From Ziziphus jujuba (taxonomy: Eukaryota; Streptophyta; Magnoliopsida; Rosales; Rhamnaceae), in assembly GCF_031755915.1 (NCBI RefSeq), contig NC_083384.1, positions 21,760,001-21,824,000 of the forward strand: a stretch of DNA of 64,000 bases. The letters are read 5' to 3'. A model generated the notes under the pieces. The model was not told the origin of the DNA and did no database searches. It saw only the letters and a list, made by a program, of their open reading frames with translations. This document shows, piece by piece, positions 25,329 through 37,261 of the stretch. Numbering within the stretch: position 1 is the first letter of the stretch; every line of letters begins with the position of its first letter. Position numbers and translations under genes: made by a program.

Positions 25329-25514
25329 TGATATATCTATATACGGAAATTCTATAGTGAGGATGATCCACATGAGGACCGCAGTATTAGTGACGGTTTT
25401 TCATAATATTAACGATGGTTGTTTAGAAAATCGTCATCAATACTATGAAAAAACGTCACTAACACTGTGGTCCGCATGAGGACCGTCCGCACCATAGACG
25501 GACTGTATCTATAT
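25329..25514. mobile_element. MITE-like inverted-repeat hairpin
   Basis: Left arm TCTATAGTGAGGATGATCC...CATGAGGACCGCAGTATTAGTGACGG pairs with the right arm CGTCACTAACACTGTGGTCC...CATGAGGACCGTCCGCACCATAGACGG across a short loop near 25425. Arms are about 80 bp and the element nearly fills the hairpin. It is flanked on both sides by TATA-rich DNA, so the target duplication (possibly TA) is ambiguous. There is no coding capacity. Superfamily not assigned. Confidence 0.8.
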
Positions 25515-26140
25515 ATATATATATATATCTTAGGAGAGGATATTTTTTATTTTTTATTTTTTATTTTTTTGTTCCTTTTAAGCTTATGATCTGATCAAAC
25601 CCCAGAATAAGGAGTTAACACCAGTAGTCGTTGTTATAATCTTTTTAAAAACTAAAAACCTAAATTCATACAAATTAATTGGCAACTCTTGTAGCCCGCT
25701 GAACATAATTTGTTCAAAAAATCAGAATACAGAAGAGTTAAACACAGTGAGGATCTCTCTATTTCAGATCCTACACTTTTAACAGACCCTTATTATACAT
25801 TGGGTTTTACATTGCCCTTGTTTTGTGTGTATAATCTGTGATAGAAATTATACTATATTATGATATTATGTGTGTATATATATATATATATAACATAGTT
25901 TTATTACAGTGTACATCAGTTCTACATCATAAAAAGGTGCACCATTAATTTTTGGTCGATAATAAACTTGAAAATCCAATTTATTGTCACAAAAAATTGG
26001 TGGCACCCCTTCCATAGCGTGGGGATTTGAGTATTTTTTGGCAAAATTATATATATATATATATATATCAATCGTTGGATTAACCATAACAATGAATAAA
26101 TTACCACCAAAAAAAGAAAAAAAAAAAAAAAGAAAAACCA
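25515..26140. other. Intergenic DNA with TA and T-rich microsatellites
   Basis: (TA)n runs at about 25876-25891 and 26047-26068, a TTTTTTA-type repeat at 25545-25570 and an A-run at 26111-26135. Open frames here arise from the microsatellites. No gene. Confidence 0.55.
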
Positions 26141-27080
26141 TAGCAATGAATAAATGGCAGGACACAGGCGTCCAGGCCAGGCCATGTGCTTTTCTGTCTC
26201 TTTACAGTCGATGAATTTCTACGTTCTCTATTGAATATGCATATACATTATACAACAATCAACATCTACATATGCAAACTTCACTTTCGCGCTACATGAC
26301 AATTTCAGAACCAGATTATCACGTGTCTGGTGATTTGGACATCTACAGTATTAATCAGTAAATTCTATATTGGTTTTTTCTTTTTTTAATATATATACTT
26401 TTATATTAATTTGGTAGAATGAGGCAGTAACATAAACATTAACGTACGACCATGATTAGGAGAGCAGTCGTATGACATGCTCTTTTTTTTCTTTTTTTTT
26501 GGCAAATTTGTACGACTAGCTCTTTAATACGGGTTAATGCGGTTTAGCATTGTTGCTCTTTTTGCTTTTATAAAATCCATACTTTTCAGCAGAAACATAA
26601 ACACTGATGAGTCTTAAGCCATGCGTGTATATAAATGCATACTAAACAGTGTTGTGCTTCCGGAAAAATGTGCTTCCCTTTTTTTTTTTTTTTTTTTTTT
26701 AAATTTCTTTTCTATTTGTCCTTTTATTTTCACCACATAGTAACAAAATTAAGCACCAAAATGCCAAATACATATTATCAATTTACAATCTGGAAATTGG
26801 GAAAAGTTCCACATGTTGAATCTCAAATAATTAAATATACACAAAAAACCAAATTCATCTCAAAATATTCGCATCTTAAAAGTTTACACCGCACATGAAA
26901 TCGAATTAAGCAGCACCCCAAGCTTGAAAACCATAAATTAATTTGACAACTTATCAATAAAGAAAACTCCAAACTCCACAATACCATAATAGGCTTACTG
27001 TCAGGGATCGGAGTTATAATGCCAGGTTGTGCTGGGGGCTTTTTTCATTATTTTAAGCCCAAAGAAACAATTCCTTCATC

Positions 27081-27088
27081 TATAAAAG
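27081..27088 (+). promoter_or_regulatory. TATA box of the first HyPRP gene
   Basis: TATAAAAG 114 bp upstream of the ATG at 27195. The 300 bp upstream is recognisably duplicated before the second gene (shared CCCAAGCTTGAAAA, GAAAACTCCAAACTCCA, ATTGCCAGGTT-like blocks), which supports it as the core promoter. Confidence 0.75.
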
Positions 27089-27194
27089 TCCTAAACTACC
27101 GCTTTAAATATCCATCACAAGCCTAGTATTAATTCTCTTCAAAACACAAGCTTGTGCTTTCCAAGCCATTTCGAACAACTTTTGGGGTGTTGAA

Positions 27195-27608
27195 ATGGCT
27201 TCTAAAGCTCAAGCATCCACTGCCCTCATCCTCACTCTCAACTTAATCATCTTCACCATGGTGAGCTCGACTAATGTCCCTTGCTCACCACCCTCATCGG
27301 GTCATGGCCATCACTCTCCAGCAACTACACCAGCTGCTAAACCCGCCAGTTGTCCTAGGGATACCCTTAAGTTAGGGGTATGTGCCAATTTGTTGAAACA
27401 AGATTTAGTGCACCTTGTTATTGGGAACCCACCCAAGACACCTTGCTGCAACCTCATTGAAGGTTTGGCTGACCTTGAAGCCGCTGTCTGCCTTTGCACT
27501 GCCATTAAAGCTAATGTTTTGGGTCTCAACCTTGATATCCCCGTTTCATTAAGCTTGCTTATCAACTACTGTGGGAAGAATGTCCCCTCGGATTACCAAT
27601 GTGCTTAA
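27195..27608 (+). CDS. Hybrid proline-rich protein / 14 kDa proline-rich protein DC2.15-like (8CM)
   Basis: Secreted cell-wall protein of 137 residues, single exon. Residues 1 to about 26 are a signal peptide (hydrophobic ALILTLNLIIFTMVSS). Residues 27-52 are a short linker rich in Pro, Ser and His. Residues 53-136 form the eight-cysteine motif of the lipid-transfer/2S-albumin superfamily: C53, C63, C84-C85, C99-x-C101, C126, C136, with the usual CC and CxC pairs. There is one extra cysteine, C30, in the linker. The family is linked to cell-wall extension, stress and defence; the ligand is not known from sequence. The start is the only ATG in frame and is followed directly by the signal peptide. 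It has a close paralogue at 30689. No defect is seen. Confidence 0.94.
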   Translation: MASKAQASTALILTLNLIIFTMVSSTNVPCSPPSSGHGHHSPATTPAAKPASCPRDTLKLGVCANLLKQDLVHLVIGNPPKTPCCNLIEGLADLEAAVCLCTAIKANVLGLNLDIPVSLSLLINYCGKNVPSDYQCA

Positions 27609-29689
27609 TTAATCAAAATATGTTTTAATTATTTTGTCCTGCTCTTTGATGGATGTTTTGTTGTTTTTCCATTTGTTTTCCTCCTTAATTTACTCAGTGT
27701 ATTTGTGGTGATCTCTGGGATTTTGTTTATGGGTTGTTGCCCTAAACACATGTCGTAATAATATTCTTTGTATTTTTATTTGTATTTGCAATTTTTTGTT
27801 TTCCCTACTGTTTTTATGTACTGAAGGACCCTCCCCTTCTTCCAACCATATGTATTAATAATTAATACTTTTTATTTTACTTTTTTATTATTTTTTATTT
27901 TATTGTGTTTTGTTTTTTTGATGAGACCCTTATACACTACTGTACTCTAGTTAAATATGGATATTGCTTTTATTTTTATTTTTAGGCCATTAAAAAATAT
28001 GGATAGTATTTTTATTTTTTATTTTATTAACAAAGCCAAAGGCCCAAAAGTCTAGATTAATTTAAACATGTCTAATAATTGATGATGTTAATTGCAGGAT
28101 ATTTCTTTAATTGTTAGCAAGAATGAAGACATAAAAATTGGGACACAAGATTTCCTTCGGAAATACTAGAACTTATCAGTGATTGTATTTTCATAATACT
28201 GTACAGCTCTATTTTAAATTCCCAGTATTAATATTTTCTTGAAGTTCCACTTCTATTTCTACGATGACCATACTGCATAAAAAATTATGTCTTAATTATT
28301 GAAGTACTTGTTAATAAGGATTCTTTAGTTCTGTATTAATTAAGAACGGTTGTTTTATGTATACAGTTGGTTTGAAGTTTTGATATATTATTATTGAAAA
28401 CAAAAAATCATTGGTTTAAAATGTTATAAGAGATCTTGTAAATAGTAGTGCTAGTTTACTAAAATATTTACCAAATAAGATGGTAAAGATGATGAGCCAT
28501 TATGGAAAAGTATTTTCAATTATGATGTGTCATAGAAATTGATATTGTCTAAATTTAAATGGTATAAATGAACAGTTAATTTTAAAATTGTTTTGTAATG
28601 GTAATGTACAATATTCTATTTATAGTTGTAAATTAATTGTATATATTTAAATATTTATTAAGTTTTTTCTTTTTCAATAAAATTGATTTTTTTAAGGAAA
28701 ATTTTATTTTTAAGCAAACTTTGAAATGTCTCACAGATTTTTTAAAAGAAGATAATTTTGACAGTGTCTATTTTATTTTTTGCCATATTAGTTCGATATG
28801 GTGTTTAGACATATTCATTAATTTTTTTTTTGACTGGCTATTTATATTTGTGATGTGACCCAAAAAAAAAAAAATAGCAATAAACAAAACTGTTAAAGAT
28901 GTATGATTGGTTGGCAAATAAATATAATTTAGATATGAATAAGTGAATTTAAAAGAATAAATATAAGTAAATACAATCTAATATATAATTAAGGAAATCT
29001 TGATATAATAATGATATATTATTTAAGAAACTATTTGATACAAGGGTTGTTAGAAATCAAGCCCAAGAGTTGACTAACATTCGTTTTATTTATATAGTAT
29101 GATTTTGGTGCATTTTCAGCTTTCTTTGACCATTAACGTGGACATTCTGCTGCTTGAATGGTTAAATTAACGCATTCTACTTTCAAATTTAAAATTTAAA
29201 ATTTTTAATTGATGAGACAAAGCAGTGTGGTTAACAACAGCTTCATAAGGACTTGGCGCGATCTCTAAATGTATATATATAAACTAGCCATACACGCATG
29301 CTCACAAGAAAATTTGACGTTTTCTAGGTGGCAGTTTGGATTCAAGAGCTCAGAAGGAGTGGAGCATTTTAAAGTCAATTATTTTGGCTATGACTGAGTT
29401 GGGCTTTCATATGATGGTAATTTTATGTACTTGTTTTCTTTTCTTTATTTATTTATTTCTTTTCTTTTCTTTTATTTTTTTTGAGTATTGAATTGAGTAG
29501 CCCTTTTGTTTTGGTAGGGAATTAATTACCTGATCACGTAGTCTGAGTATGTAATTACGAACATACCTATATAGCTACTGAATTTAATTGCAAGTCTCCA
29601 AAATATAAGATCATTCGTGATGCTTATATGAAATGCGCGCGGAGTAAAAGCACTTCAATTACTTGAATCTAATTAGCAGCCCTGAACAA
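27609..29689. other. HyPRP 3' flank and intergenic DNA, no gene recognised
   Basis: Contains the 3' UTR of the first HyPRP gene (start shared with the paralogue: TGTTTTTC, GTGATCTCT(G/A) blocks) and then AT-rich DNA with poly-T and poly-A runs. The frame at 28637-28858 is phenylalanine-rich low complexity and not credible. Confidence 0.55.
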
Positions 29690-30594
29690 AATGGGAGCTG
29701 GAAGATACCAAGCATCCATATGCCAGGCCATGTGCTTTCTCTGCCTTTCACCACAACAAATTTCTACACCTATATGTGTGTGTATATATATATATATATG
29801 TATGTATTATATATAACATCTGAATTACAGCTAACTTGAAGCTACATGACAACTTTAGCACAGATGATCACATGTCTAGTGATATCAACATCTCCAGTAT
29901 TAACCATAGGTACTATCCACAATTTGTTATTTATTTATTTATTTTTTATCAATTTGATCATCTTTTACAGAAAGTAGCTTGAGGCAGTACTAACAAAAAA
30001 GTATTTAATCCCTAGATACTTATTTCTTAACCACAATCGCTATACAATACTCTCAACTCTGAAATTATGCGTGGTGAAAAATAAAACATCTATGGCTAAG
30101 TTCAACTCTACATGCTTGCTTGATTTATTGATTCCTTCTGGTAATTAAAAGGCTGATTTATCTTGCTCTTCTTCTGAATAAGAACATTGCAGGATCCTCT
30201 GTTTGGGAACTCAATTTTAAATGTAAGTATTCGCCCCCGTTCGTAAGTCTCTTCATTTTCACCAAATCAAAACAAAAGCATCAAATGCCAAATACCAATA
30301 AATCTGAAAAAATGGAAAACTCCATATGCATCTTGAATCCCAAATAATTAAATATACAAAAAAAAAAAACCTATATAATTTCCAATATTTTAAAATATTT
30401 CCATATGTATAAGTATCCATGGCATATGAAAACAGAGCAGTATCCCAAGCTTGAAAAATTATAACGTTGTTTTGTGAGCTTGGGACAAAAATCATAAAGT
30501 TGACAACTAACCTGCAAAGAAAACTCCAAACTCCATAATCCCAAATTCTTATCCTCAAAGTTGTATTGCCAGGTTATGCTAGGGTTTTCTCACC

Positions 30595-30602
30595 TATAAA
30601 AG
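30595..30602 (+). promoter_or_regulatory. TATA box of the second HyPRP gene
   Basis: TATAAAAG 94 bp before the ATG at 30689, preceded by the same promoter blocks as the first gene. Upstream similarity reaches back to about 29700 (GCCAGGCCATGTGCTTT, AGCTACATGACAA, TCTCCAGTATTAA-like blocks against 26170-26360). Confidence 0.75.
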
Positions 30603-30688
30603 CCACTAAGCTAGACGTTCCCCAAACACAAAATTAGCTTTAGTTTTCCAACTCATTTCTAAAAGCTAATTTTTTTGTTTTTGTCGAA

Positions 30689-31117
30689 ATGGCTTCTAAG
30701 GCTTTAGCATCCTCTGCCCTCCTTCTCTCCCTCAACTTGCTCTTCTTCACCATGGTGAGCTCAACTAATGTCCCAGATTGCTCACCGGCACGGCCCTCAA
30801 ATAGTCACAATAACAACCACTCCCCCGCAACCAAACCATCTCCTAATCCTAAGCCCAGTTGTCCTAGGGATACCATTAAGTTAGGGGTATGTGCCAATTT
30901 GCTGAAACAAGATTTGGTGCACCTTGTTATTGGTAAGCCTCCCAAGAACCCTTGCTGCACCCTCATCGAAGGTTTGGCTGACCTCGAAGCTGCAGTCTGC
31001 CTTTGCACTGCCATTAAAGCTAACGTTTTGGGTCTCAATCTTAATATCCCTGTTTCATTGAGCTTGCTTCTCAACTACTGCGGCAAGAATGTTCCCTCTG
31101 AATATCAGTGCGCTTAA
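30689..31117 (+). CDS. Hybrid proline-rich protein / 14 kDa proline-rich protein DC2.15-like (8CM), paralogue
   Basis: Single exon, 142 residues, tandem paralogue of the gene at 27195 with the C-terminal 85 residues almost identical. Signal peptide about 1-26 (ALLLSLNLLFFTMVSS). The linker, residues 27-57, is longer and different (N- and H-rich, then SPNPKP). The eight-cysteine motif is C58, C68, C89-C90, C104-x-C106, C131, C141, with the extra linker cysteine C31 kept. Changes between the two copies concentrate in the linker, while the 8CM core is constrained, which suggests both are under selection. A possible polyadenylation signal AATAAA is at 31268-31273. Confidence 0.94.
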   Translation: MASKALASSALLLSLNLLFFTMVSSTNVPDCSPARPSNSHNNNHSPATKPSPNPKPSCPRDTIKLGVCANLLKQDLVHLVIGKPPKNPCCTLIEGLADLEAAVCLCTAIKANVLGLNLNIPVSLSLLLNYCGKNVPSEYQCA

Positions 31118-31660
31118 GTACTAAAATCTCTAGCTATATTAATTGTTTCTGTCACTTCCAGATGATTTGCTGTTTTTCAATTTTTTTTTTTTTTCCACCT
31201 TAGTTTTCACGATGTGTTTGGTGATCTCTAAGATTGTTTATTGGTTCATGCCGTAAACATTTGTGTCAATAAAGATTTATGTTAATAAACATTTGCGTTA
31301 ATATTGCATCGAAGGATCCTCCCCTTCATTTTGATTTCCAATATGCTTTCAGTGTACGTACTGTATTCTAGTAAAATTATATATGGATATTAATTAAGCT
31401 GCATTTAATGCAGGCTTACCTTTGACTATGAACGTGTGACTAATATAACTTTGTTTATCTATTTTTGTTTTCGGATAACCTAAAACCTTAGTTCCTTGAA
31501 TTTCATTATAATGCTGGTGTTTCAAATTTTCCTAGTATTATTTCTTGGAGTGCTATCGATGGATGATTGCAACTGTACAAATCGTTCAAGTAATTATGTA
31601 GTGAAGGTAAGACATCGTTACCATGGAGACTATAAATAACCAAGTTTTGCAGATAGTTAT
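31118..31660. other. 3' flank of the second HyPRP gene
   Basis: The 3' UTR is similar in places to that of the first gene (ATTTGCTGTTTTTC, GTGATCTCTAAGAT). Then AT-rich DNA without genes. Confidence 0.5.
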
Positions 31661-32153
31661 TGTTGGAATCATAGGGCCAAAGCCCAAATCTTATAATTGA
31701 ATAAAATATTTGATTAAAATATTTTCACCACTAATTCTTGAAGTGCAAAAAAAATATTTTCTTAAATCCATATGATCTTCCGAACTACTGTTTGCATGAT
31801 ATCTACGTGTGGATCCATTTGATCACAAAAAAGAAGAAGAAGGTTTATATGAAAAACACATTGAAACCTTCTTGTTTTTATTTTTCTTTCAAAATGTTTG
31901 ATTTTTCTACTGAGATTTTAAACCATGGAAAAATAATGTTCAAACGCTATATGGCTAGAGAGTAGAAAAATATATTTATAGACCACAAACCCTAGCTCCT
32001 AGGATTTAATTACTAGGATTTAATTAACACCTTAGGCCTAACTAATGAGCTCTTTCTTGTATATGAATAAATTAAATGGATTTTGTCATTTATTAAGCTA
32101 GTTTAGGGATTATACGACTAGTATTACCTTGTTCTAAGAGCATAAATCTAACA
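31661..32153. mobile_element. Possible copia-type LTR remnant
   Basis: Starts TGTTGGAATC and ends AATCTAACA, followed by AATCTCTTACTTGTTCTGGGGCAAG, an arrangement common at LTR ends of plant Ty1/copia-like elements. No target duplication (GTTAT against ATCTC), no second LTR and no clear primer site. Tentative. Confidence 0.3.
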
Positions 32154-32939
32154 ATCTCTTACTTGTTCTGGGGCAAGCTTGAGACTTTGATCCAATCTGG
32201 TATTACTCCACCAAAAGTCCAAAATTTAAACTCCAAGATTAACAATGTTCATATTAAATGTATTTTTTTTCTTTGTAAAATGTCAATGATTAACTAATAA
32301 TATTTTCTATGAATCAATTAATTAACTATTCACTTAACATATCAATTTCTCTAATAGATCCAATGCACTGGTCAGTAATTTTTCATGTTCAAATATTGAA
32401 ACATATCAAGAGGATATTTCATAGAAATTCTACTTTGTATTATTTCATAAACAATAGTAATCAAATAATCGTAATCCTAAATCATAAAGATATTGGCTGT
32501 TCATAGTAAACCTCATTTATTGATAATTCAAGAAATCATAATCACTTAATCACCTACTTATAATACACTTAAGATTATAAAAAATAACATATAAAATGTT
32601 GTCTGAAATTAATTCTTTTTCTTAAAAATTTATCCCTAATTAAATCTCTCATGATTCTCTCGAGTGAAGATAATTCATTACAATATTTTAAATAACCAAG
32701 ATAAATTATTTCATAAAATATTTTAAGTTTAATATAGCGCTCAACTTTATTTATTAACTATAAGACAACTCATTAAGTTTGAGAACATATGATTATGTAT
32801 TCTATGGACTTATCCATATGATTATATACTAGATAATTAATCCGGACCTTATACGTAAAATATAATATGTACAACCATTTAAAAAATATCCCATACCATT
32901 AAATGATTAAATGAAACTATGATTTGTCTTGCTTCTTGC
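32154..32939. other. AT-rich intergenic DNA
   Basis: No coding potential. The frame at 32309-32506 is AT-biased and matches nothing recognised. Confidence 0.5.
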
Positions 32940-34440
32940 TAAGTGAGTTTTTTTAACTCACCTATTTAGCTCTTAAGTGCTTAAATTCTTGCTTGGAAAT
33001 CTAGCTTTTTGATACTTTTGATAGGCTTTGTGTTCTTGTTGAAGGTGAGCAAAAAGGAGGAATTAAGGCTAATTTTAGTGGAAATGTTGGGGATATGAAA
33101 TGAGGTTTAATTAGCAACACCATGGGTGCTCAAGTTGCTAAATTGGTGAGCCATCATGGCCAGCATTCTACCATTTGAAGTAACTTGCTATCTTGCAAGT
33201 CATGCTTGCTAAAGCTCACTCAAATACACTCCAACTCGCTATCCAAGCACAAAAGCAACTCAAACTCACCAAGTTTAGCATGCTTAAGCCTCCAACTTGC
33301 ACTCCAAGCTTCCATAGTGCATAGCAAGTTTAACACTAACACCAACTCTCCAAGGCTGATTTCCCTCATTCTTGGCGTGCTCAAGTCAGGAATGCTAGCA
33401 ACTTCACCTAGCTCATGGTTAGTCTAAGTTACCATCCAGATCTTCTCAAGACAGAGGCACATGCATGTTCTCCTTCCCAAGCCACATGCCAACTTATCTT
33501 TAACGATGTGGCAAGTTATGAAGCCTTGATGAAAAATTAAGGGCTAGATTTTATTTTCTAATATGTCTTTTAGAGAAAGCTAGAGATTGAAGTTAAGGGT
33601 GGCTAATTTTTGGAGGAAGGAGGCACAAAAATCAAGGAAGATCCAAGAGAGAGAAGCAAAATAATTAAAGAGAGAAAGCTTGGATTGAAGGAGATTGAAG
33701 CCTTTCATGACATTGAAGCATTAAGAATTTTCATCTAATTAGTTGTTCTCTACCATCTATTTTTCTCCAAATTGTATTTGGTTATTGAACTTTATTGAAG
33801 ATTATGTCTTTCTTTATTACTCTAGCACTTAGGAAATTGCTTGGCTATTGGGTAGATTTGCTATTTTATACTTGGAAAAGTTTAGTAAGTTGATCATTAG
33901 ATTTATAGAACCTAGATCCTAATTGATGCAGGGAAATTGGATTGGGAATTGGGTTGCCACAAAAGATAGGGCTTAAGGCATGACGACTTAAGGATTTTAG
34001 GAAGGAATTTTTAATCTTCATAAGGGACTTAAAGATTCTAGTTTCATTTTGGAAGAAGGGATTAGATTGATTGGAAACTCTTTGGGCTAGAAATTAGATA
34101 GGGTATAGTCTTTAATCAACCTAATTAATCAAATAGGAAGGGTAGAGGGGAAGTCAAAATCCTAACTTTCTAAGTTCGTTGTAATTCCATTATAAGCTTT
34201 TGAATTGTTATTTGTGACTTGCATTTCTTTGTCTTGTCATTTACTTTTAGTTACAATTTCGTTGTTTAATTTATTGTCTTGTTTTTATTTTCATTGCCTT
34301 ACTCCATTAGTATGCCTCGATAAAAATAATTAGTAAAACTTTTTGGTAATTAGTTAAACATTAAAACCAATCCTTGTAAAAATGAGACTCTCTCATCACT
34401 CTATTACTTAATACGACCCATATACTTGCAGAAATTGATC
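32940..34440 (+). repeat. Probable 5' LTR region of an Athila-like element
   Basis: Lies directly upstream of a decayed primer-site-like sequence (AGTTTTTGGCATTGTTAA at 34445, compare the TTTTTGGCGCCGTTGCC of Athila/Tat elements) and the Athila-like gag at 34620. It ends ATATACTTGCA, as such LTRs often do. The left boundary is uncertain. Contains AGCTTGC/CAAGCTT-rich phrases at 33180-33330 but no gene. Confidence 0.4.
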
Positions 34441-34619
34441 ACTAAGTTTTTGGCATTGTTAATGTGGATTGGATGTTTTGATATTTTTCTAATATTGAAA
34501 TTACACTAATTGTTCTCAATTTAGGCTTTTTATTAGTTTTGCTTAATTTTAGTTACTTTGTTTTGGTAATGTATGCAAAGTGCTTGACGTGTTGAGCTTT
34601 GACATCTTAATCTAAAGAA

Positions 34620-35245
34620 TGAACGAGATTGTCATGCAAATCGGAAGCTAAGAAGGGAACGAAAGAGTGTTGTGGTGAACAATAATGAAAGTCCACCTCG
34701 ACAAAAGGCTATTAAAAATTACTTCCAATAGGTTCCTTAAGACCATTTATTCAAGGATAAGGCATCAACCAATCAATGAGAATAATTTTGAGTTGAAGCC
34801 AACCTTAATCAACATGTTCCAACAAAACCGATTCAGTATTAAGGTGAGTGAAGACCCCAGTATTCATTTGACGATGTTCTTACAATTGGTGGACACCATC
34901 AAGTTCGATGGAGTTGATGATGATGCTATTCGCTTATGCTTGTTTCCTTTTTCACTTAAGGGAAAATATTTTGCTTAGTTTCATACTTTGTAACCCGGAA
35001 GCATCTCTACTTGGGAAGAGCTTATTGATAACTTTATGACCAAGTTTTTTCCTCCTTTAAAGTCCTCGAAGTTGAGAAGTGAAATGGTCAACTCCATTAA
35101 TTGGACTTTGAACCAATGAATAAAGCATGGGAACATTTTAAGGAGCTTCTAAGGATGTATCCTTAACATGGCTATGATAAGTGTATCCTCATTCACATGT
35201 TCTATAATGGTCTTAATGGTCACACCAAGACCGTTGTTGATAGCA
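34620..35245 (+). pseudogene. Athila-like Ty3/gypsy gag fragment
   Basis: The plus-strand frame at 34685-34978 contains NFELKPTLINMFQQNRF, then EDPSIHLTMFLQLVDTIKF and DDAIRLCLFPFSLKGK. Downstream, after a stop, STWEELIDNFMTKFFPP and SKLRSEMVNSIN follow. These match in order the retrotransposon gag domain of Athila/Tat elements (ELKPxLIxMxQxxxFxG...DDAIRLRLFPFSLxxKAxxWL...WEELxxxFLxKFFPPxKTxxLRxEI). Stops interrupt it, and it ends where the CRM-like LTR inserted at 35251. The rest of the element is not seen. Confidence 0.78.
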
Positions 35246-35250
35246 TTACT

Positions 35251-36338
35251 TGATGAGAATTCGGCCGTACCTGTTCAACTGATAACCCTCTGGGGTGCAG
35301 ATCCTATATAGTTGAAGTCTGGGCTAATCAAGCCAAGAGATTTAAGGAAAACTGGCTGGATTCATACAGGAAGTTATCAATTCTCAAAAGGGTTTATCCA
35401 TATTTGAAGATATAAGATCCGTTTTATGCATCCAAGTGGTAGAGGCTGATACGGACCCGAGTAGCTGTTTTAGTGCAATTATGGACTCTGGATAGCACGG
35501 AATGGGTTCAACACTTCTTGACTTCAATGAATAATATTAAGAGGTCATGTAATAAAGCCAAGTTAGAATCAAAAGCAACCACAATGGGCATTTGCACATA
35601 GAGGGAATAGTTGGCTGGTTGTGCTGTATTTCTCTTTATTCCAAGCCAGGGTAACGTGTGGGATGCATAAATAATCCTATTTTTCATCCTACATGGCATA
35701 TGGGAGCTGATTTGGAGCCTTTACGAGCAGGAATTTGGTCAAAGATAGTTTAGTGGTTAAACTAGTCAACTAGTTCCTTAATTTTATTTTTTACTTTTTG
35801 TTTTAGGAAATGAGTCTTTTATTTGGTTTCTATTTATTTATTTGCTGGACAAATCAACTTAGGAAAGTTATTATTTTATTATTTTCATTGTAAATTAATT
35901 AATTCCTAATTCAAAATAAAGGAGTTAATTAATCAAAATTAGAATTAGGAAAGGAATGGAATTTCAGCCACATTAGGAAATTGACATTGTATGGCTGATT
36001 TTATCTTAGATTTTTAGCGTTTATTGTTTTGTGACTTTAACCTATTTAAGGGTTATTTTTCAATGAGAATGCACCTTCAATATTATTCAGAAATTTATTT
36101 GTGAGATAAAATTCTCTTTGTCCTCTTTGAACACCTAAAACACTATTAAAGAGTGAGTGTTTTAGTTTTGATTTATCAATAGGGCTTCCATAACCTATTG
36201 TGGCATCTTCATTATACCAAGGTTTCAAATCACAAGTTGGGTAGGAGTTAAGGTTTTTCCATAAGAACTTGAACTTAATTTTTCGATCGGGGCTAATATA
36301 ATATGGGTTTAGGCGCGAGTCGACCTAGGTTTGTATCA
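35251..36338 (+). repeat. 5' LTR of CRM-like element I (older non-autonomous copy)
   Basis: 1088 bp, TGATGAGAATTC...GGTTTGTATCA, inserted in the Athila-like gag (candidate target site TTACT, 35246-35250). It pairs with the truncated 3' LTR at 39724: the shared stretch around GGACCCGAGTAGCTGTTTTAG is nearly identical. It carries the family's TATA-type CCTATTTAAGGG near 36047. The LTR-encoded reading frame is broken here. Confidence 0.88.
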
Positions 36339-36340
36339 TT

Positions 36341-36352
36341 TGGTATCAGAGC
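36341..36352 (+). promoter_or_regulatory. Primer-binding site of element I
   Basis: TGGTATCAGAGC, 2 bp after the LTR; complementary to the 3' end of initiator tRNA-Met. Confidence 0.92.
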
Positions 36353-37261
36353 CAAGATTTGTTTCTAGGTTTGATCTATCTTTATTTGTGTTATTTGTTT
36401 TTATGTTATTCTGCCATTTTAACATTAGGTTAAGGTTGTTTCATACTCCTACACGTTTACATCTTAAAAAAAAAGGAAAAAAAAAATTCCTAGTCAAAAG
36501 GAGAAAAAGCTGAGTAAAAAAAAATTGTGAGAGAATAAAAAAAAAACAAAAGGAGAAAAAGCTGAAGAAAAAAAAATTGTAGAAGTCCAATTTTTGTTGA
36601 ATTTGGAGTTTGAATTTATTACTGGAAATTTGTTGGAGCTACTAAGTTGTTCCTTATTTATTCAATATTTGGAGTTACTGGAAATTCAATCTTGCTACTA
36701 GATATTTGAATTTTGGGTGCTAAAACTATTTGGATTAAAATCAGTTAAAAGATTTGATACAAAAACATGAATTACAAAGAACAAAAACCAACAACTATCC
36801 TATATTTTTTGTTCAATTTGTTTCTCGATATACAAAAACCTGAATTAAAAAGAAAACTTGAATTTCTTTCTCTATATTTTATCCTTGAATTATTGGTTCA
36901 TTCATATTCAGGACAGCTTTTATTTCATTTAAAAAATTTGCTTATTGATTTAACTTGTTTTAGCTTAGGAAAGCCGAGAATAGGTATTTTCATTCCGCTC
37001 GGTATTTTGTTTGTTTTAGTTGCTGTTTTGTTGATAAGTTTAATGAGAACATACTTGTGATCTTGTTACTATTTTGTGTATGTTTTAATTAGAACTTTGA
37101 GATAATTTTTGAGTGGAAAAATACAAGAGCACGTGAGCTTAAAAGAGAGTAAAAGCCGAAACTAGTGTACAAACACGAGTGTCGAGACCTTATTTAAGTG
37201 AAACACATGAAGGAGTAAATTTGGTGAGGATTTATTTTATTTTGGCAATATATTTACTAAC

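Noticed and set aside
25866..26214. Three overlapping frames with IYIYIY runs
   Set aside because: Translations of TA microsatellites and A/T tracts.
26635..26898. 87-codon frame with a phenylalanine run, upstream of the first HyPRP gene
   Set aside because: Created by a poly-T tract; overlaps the duplicated promoter region; no homologous frame before the second HyPRP gene.
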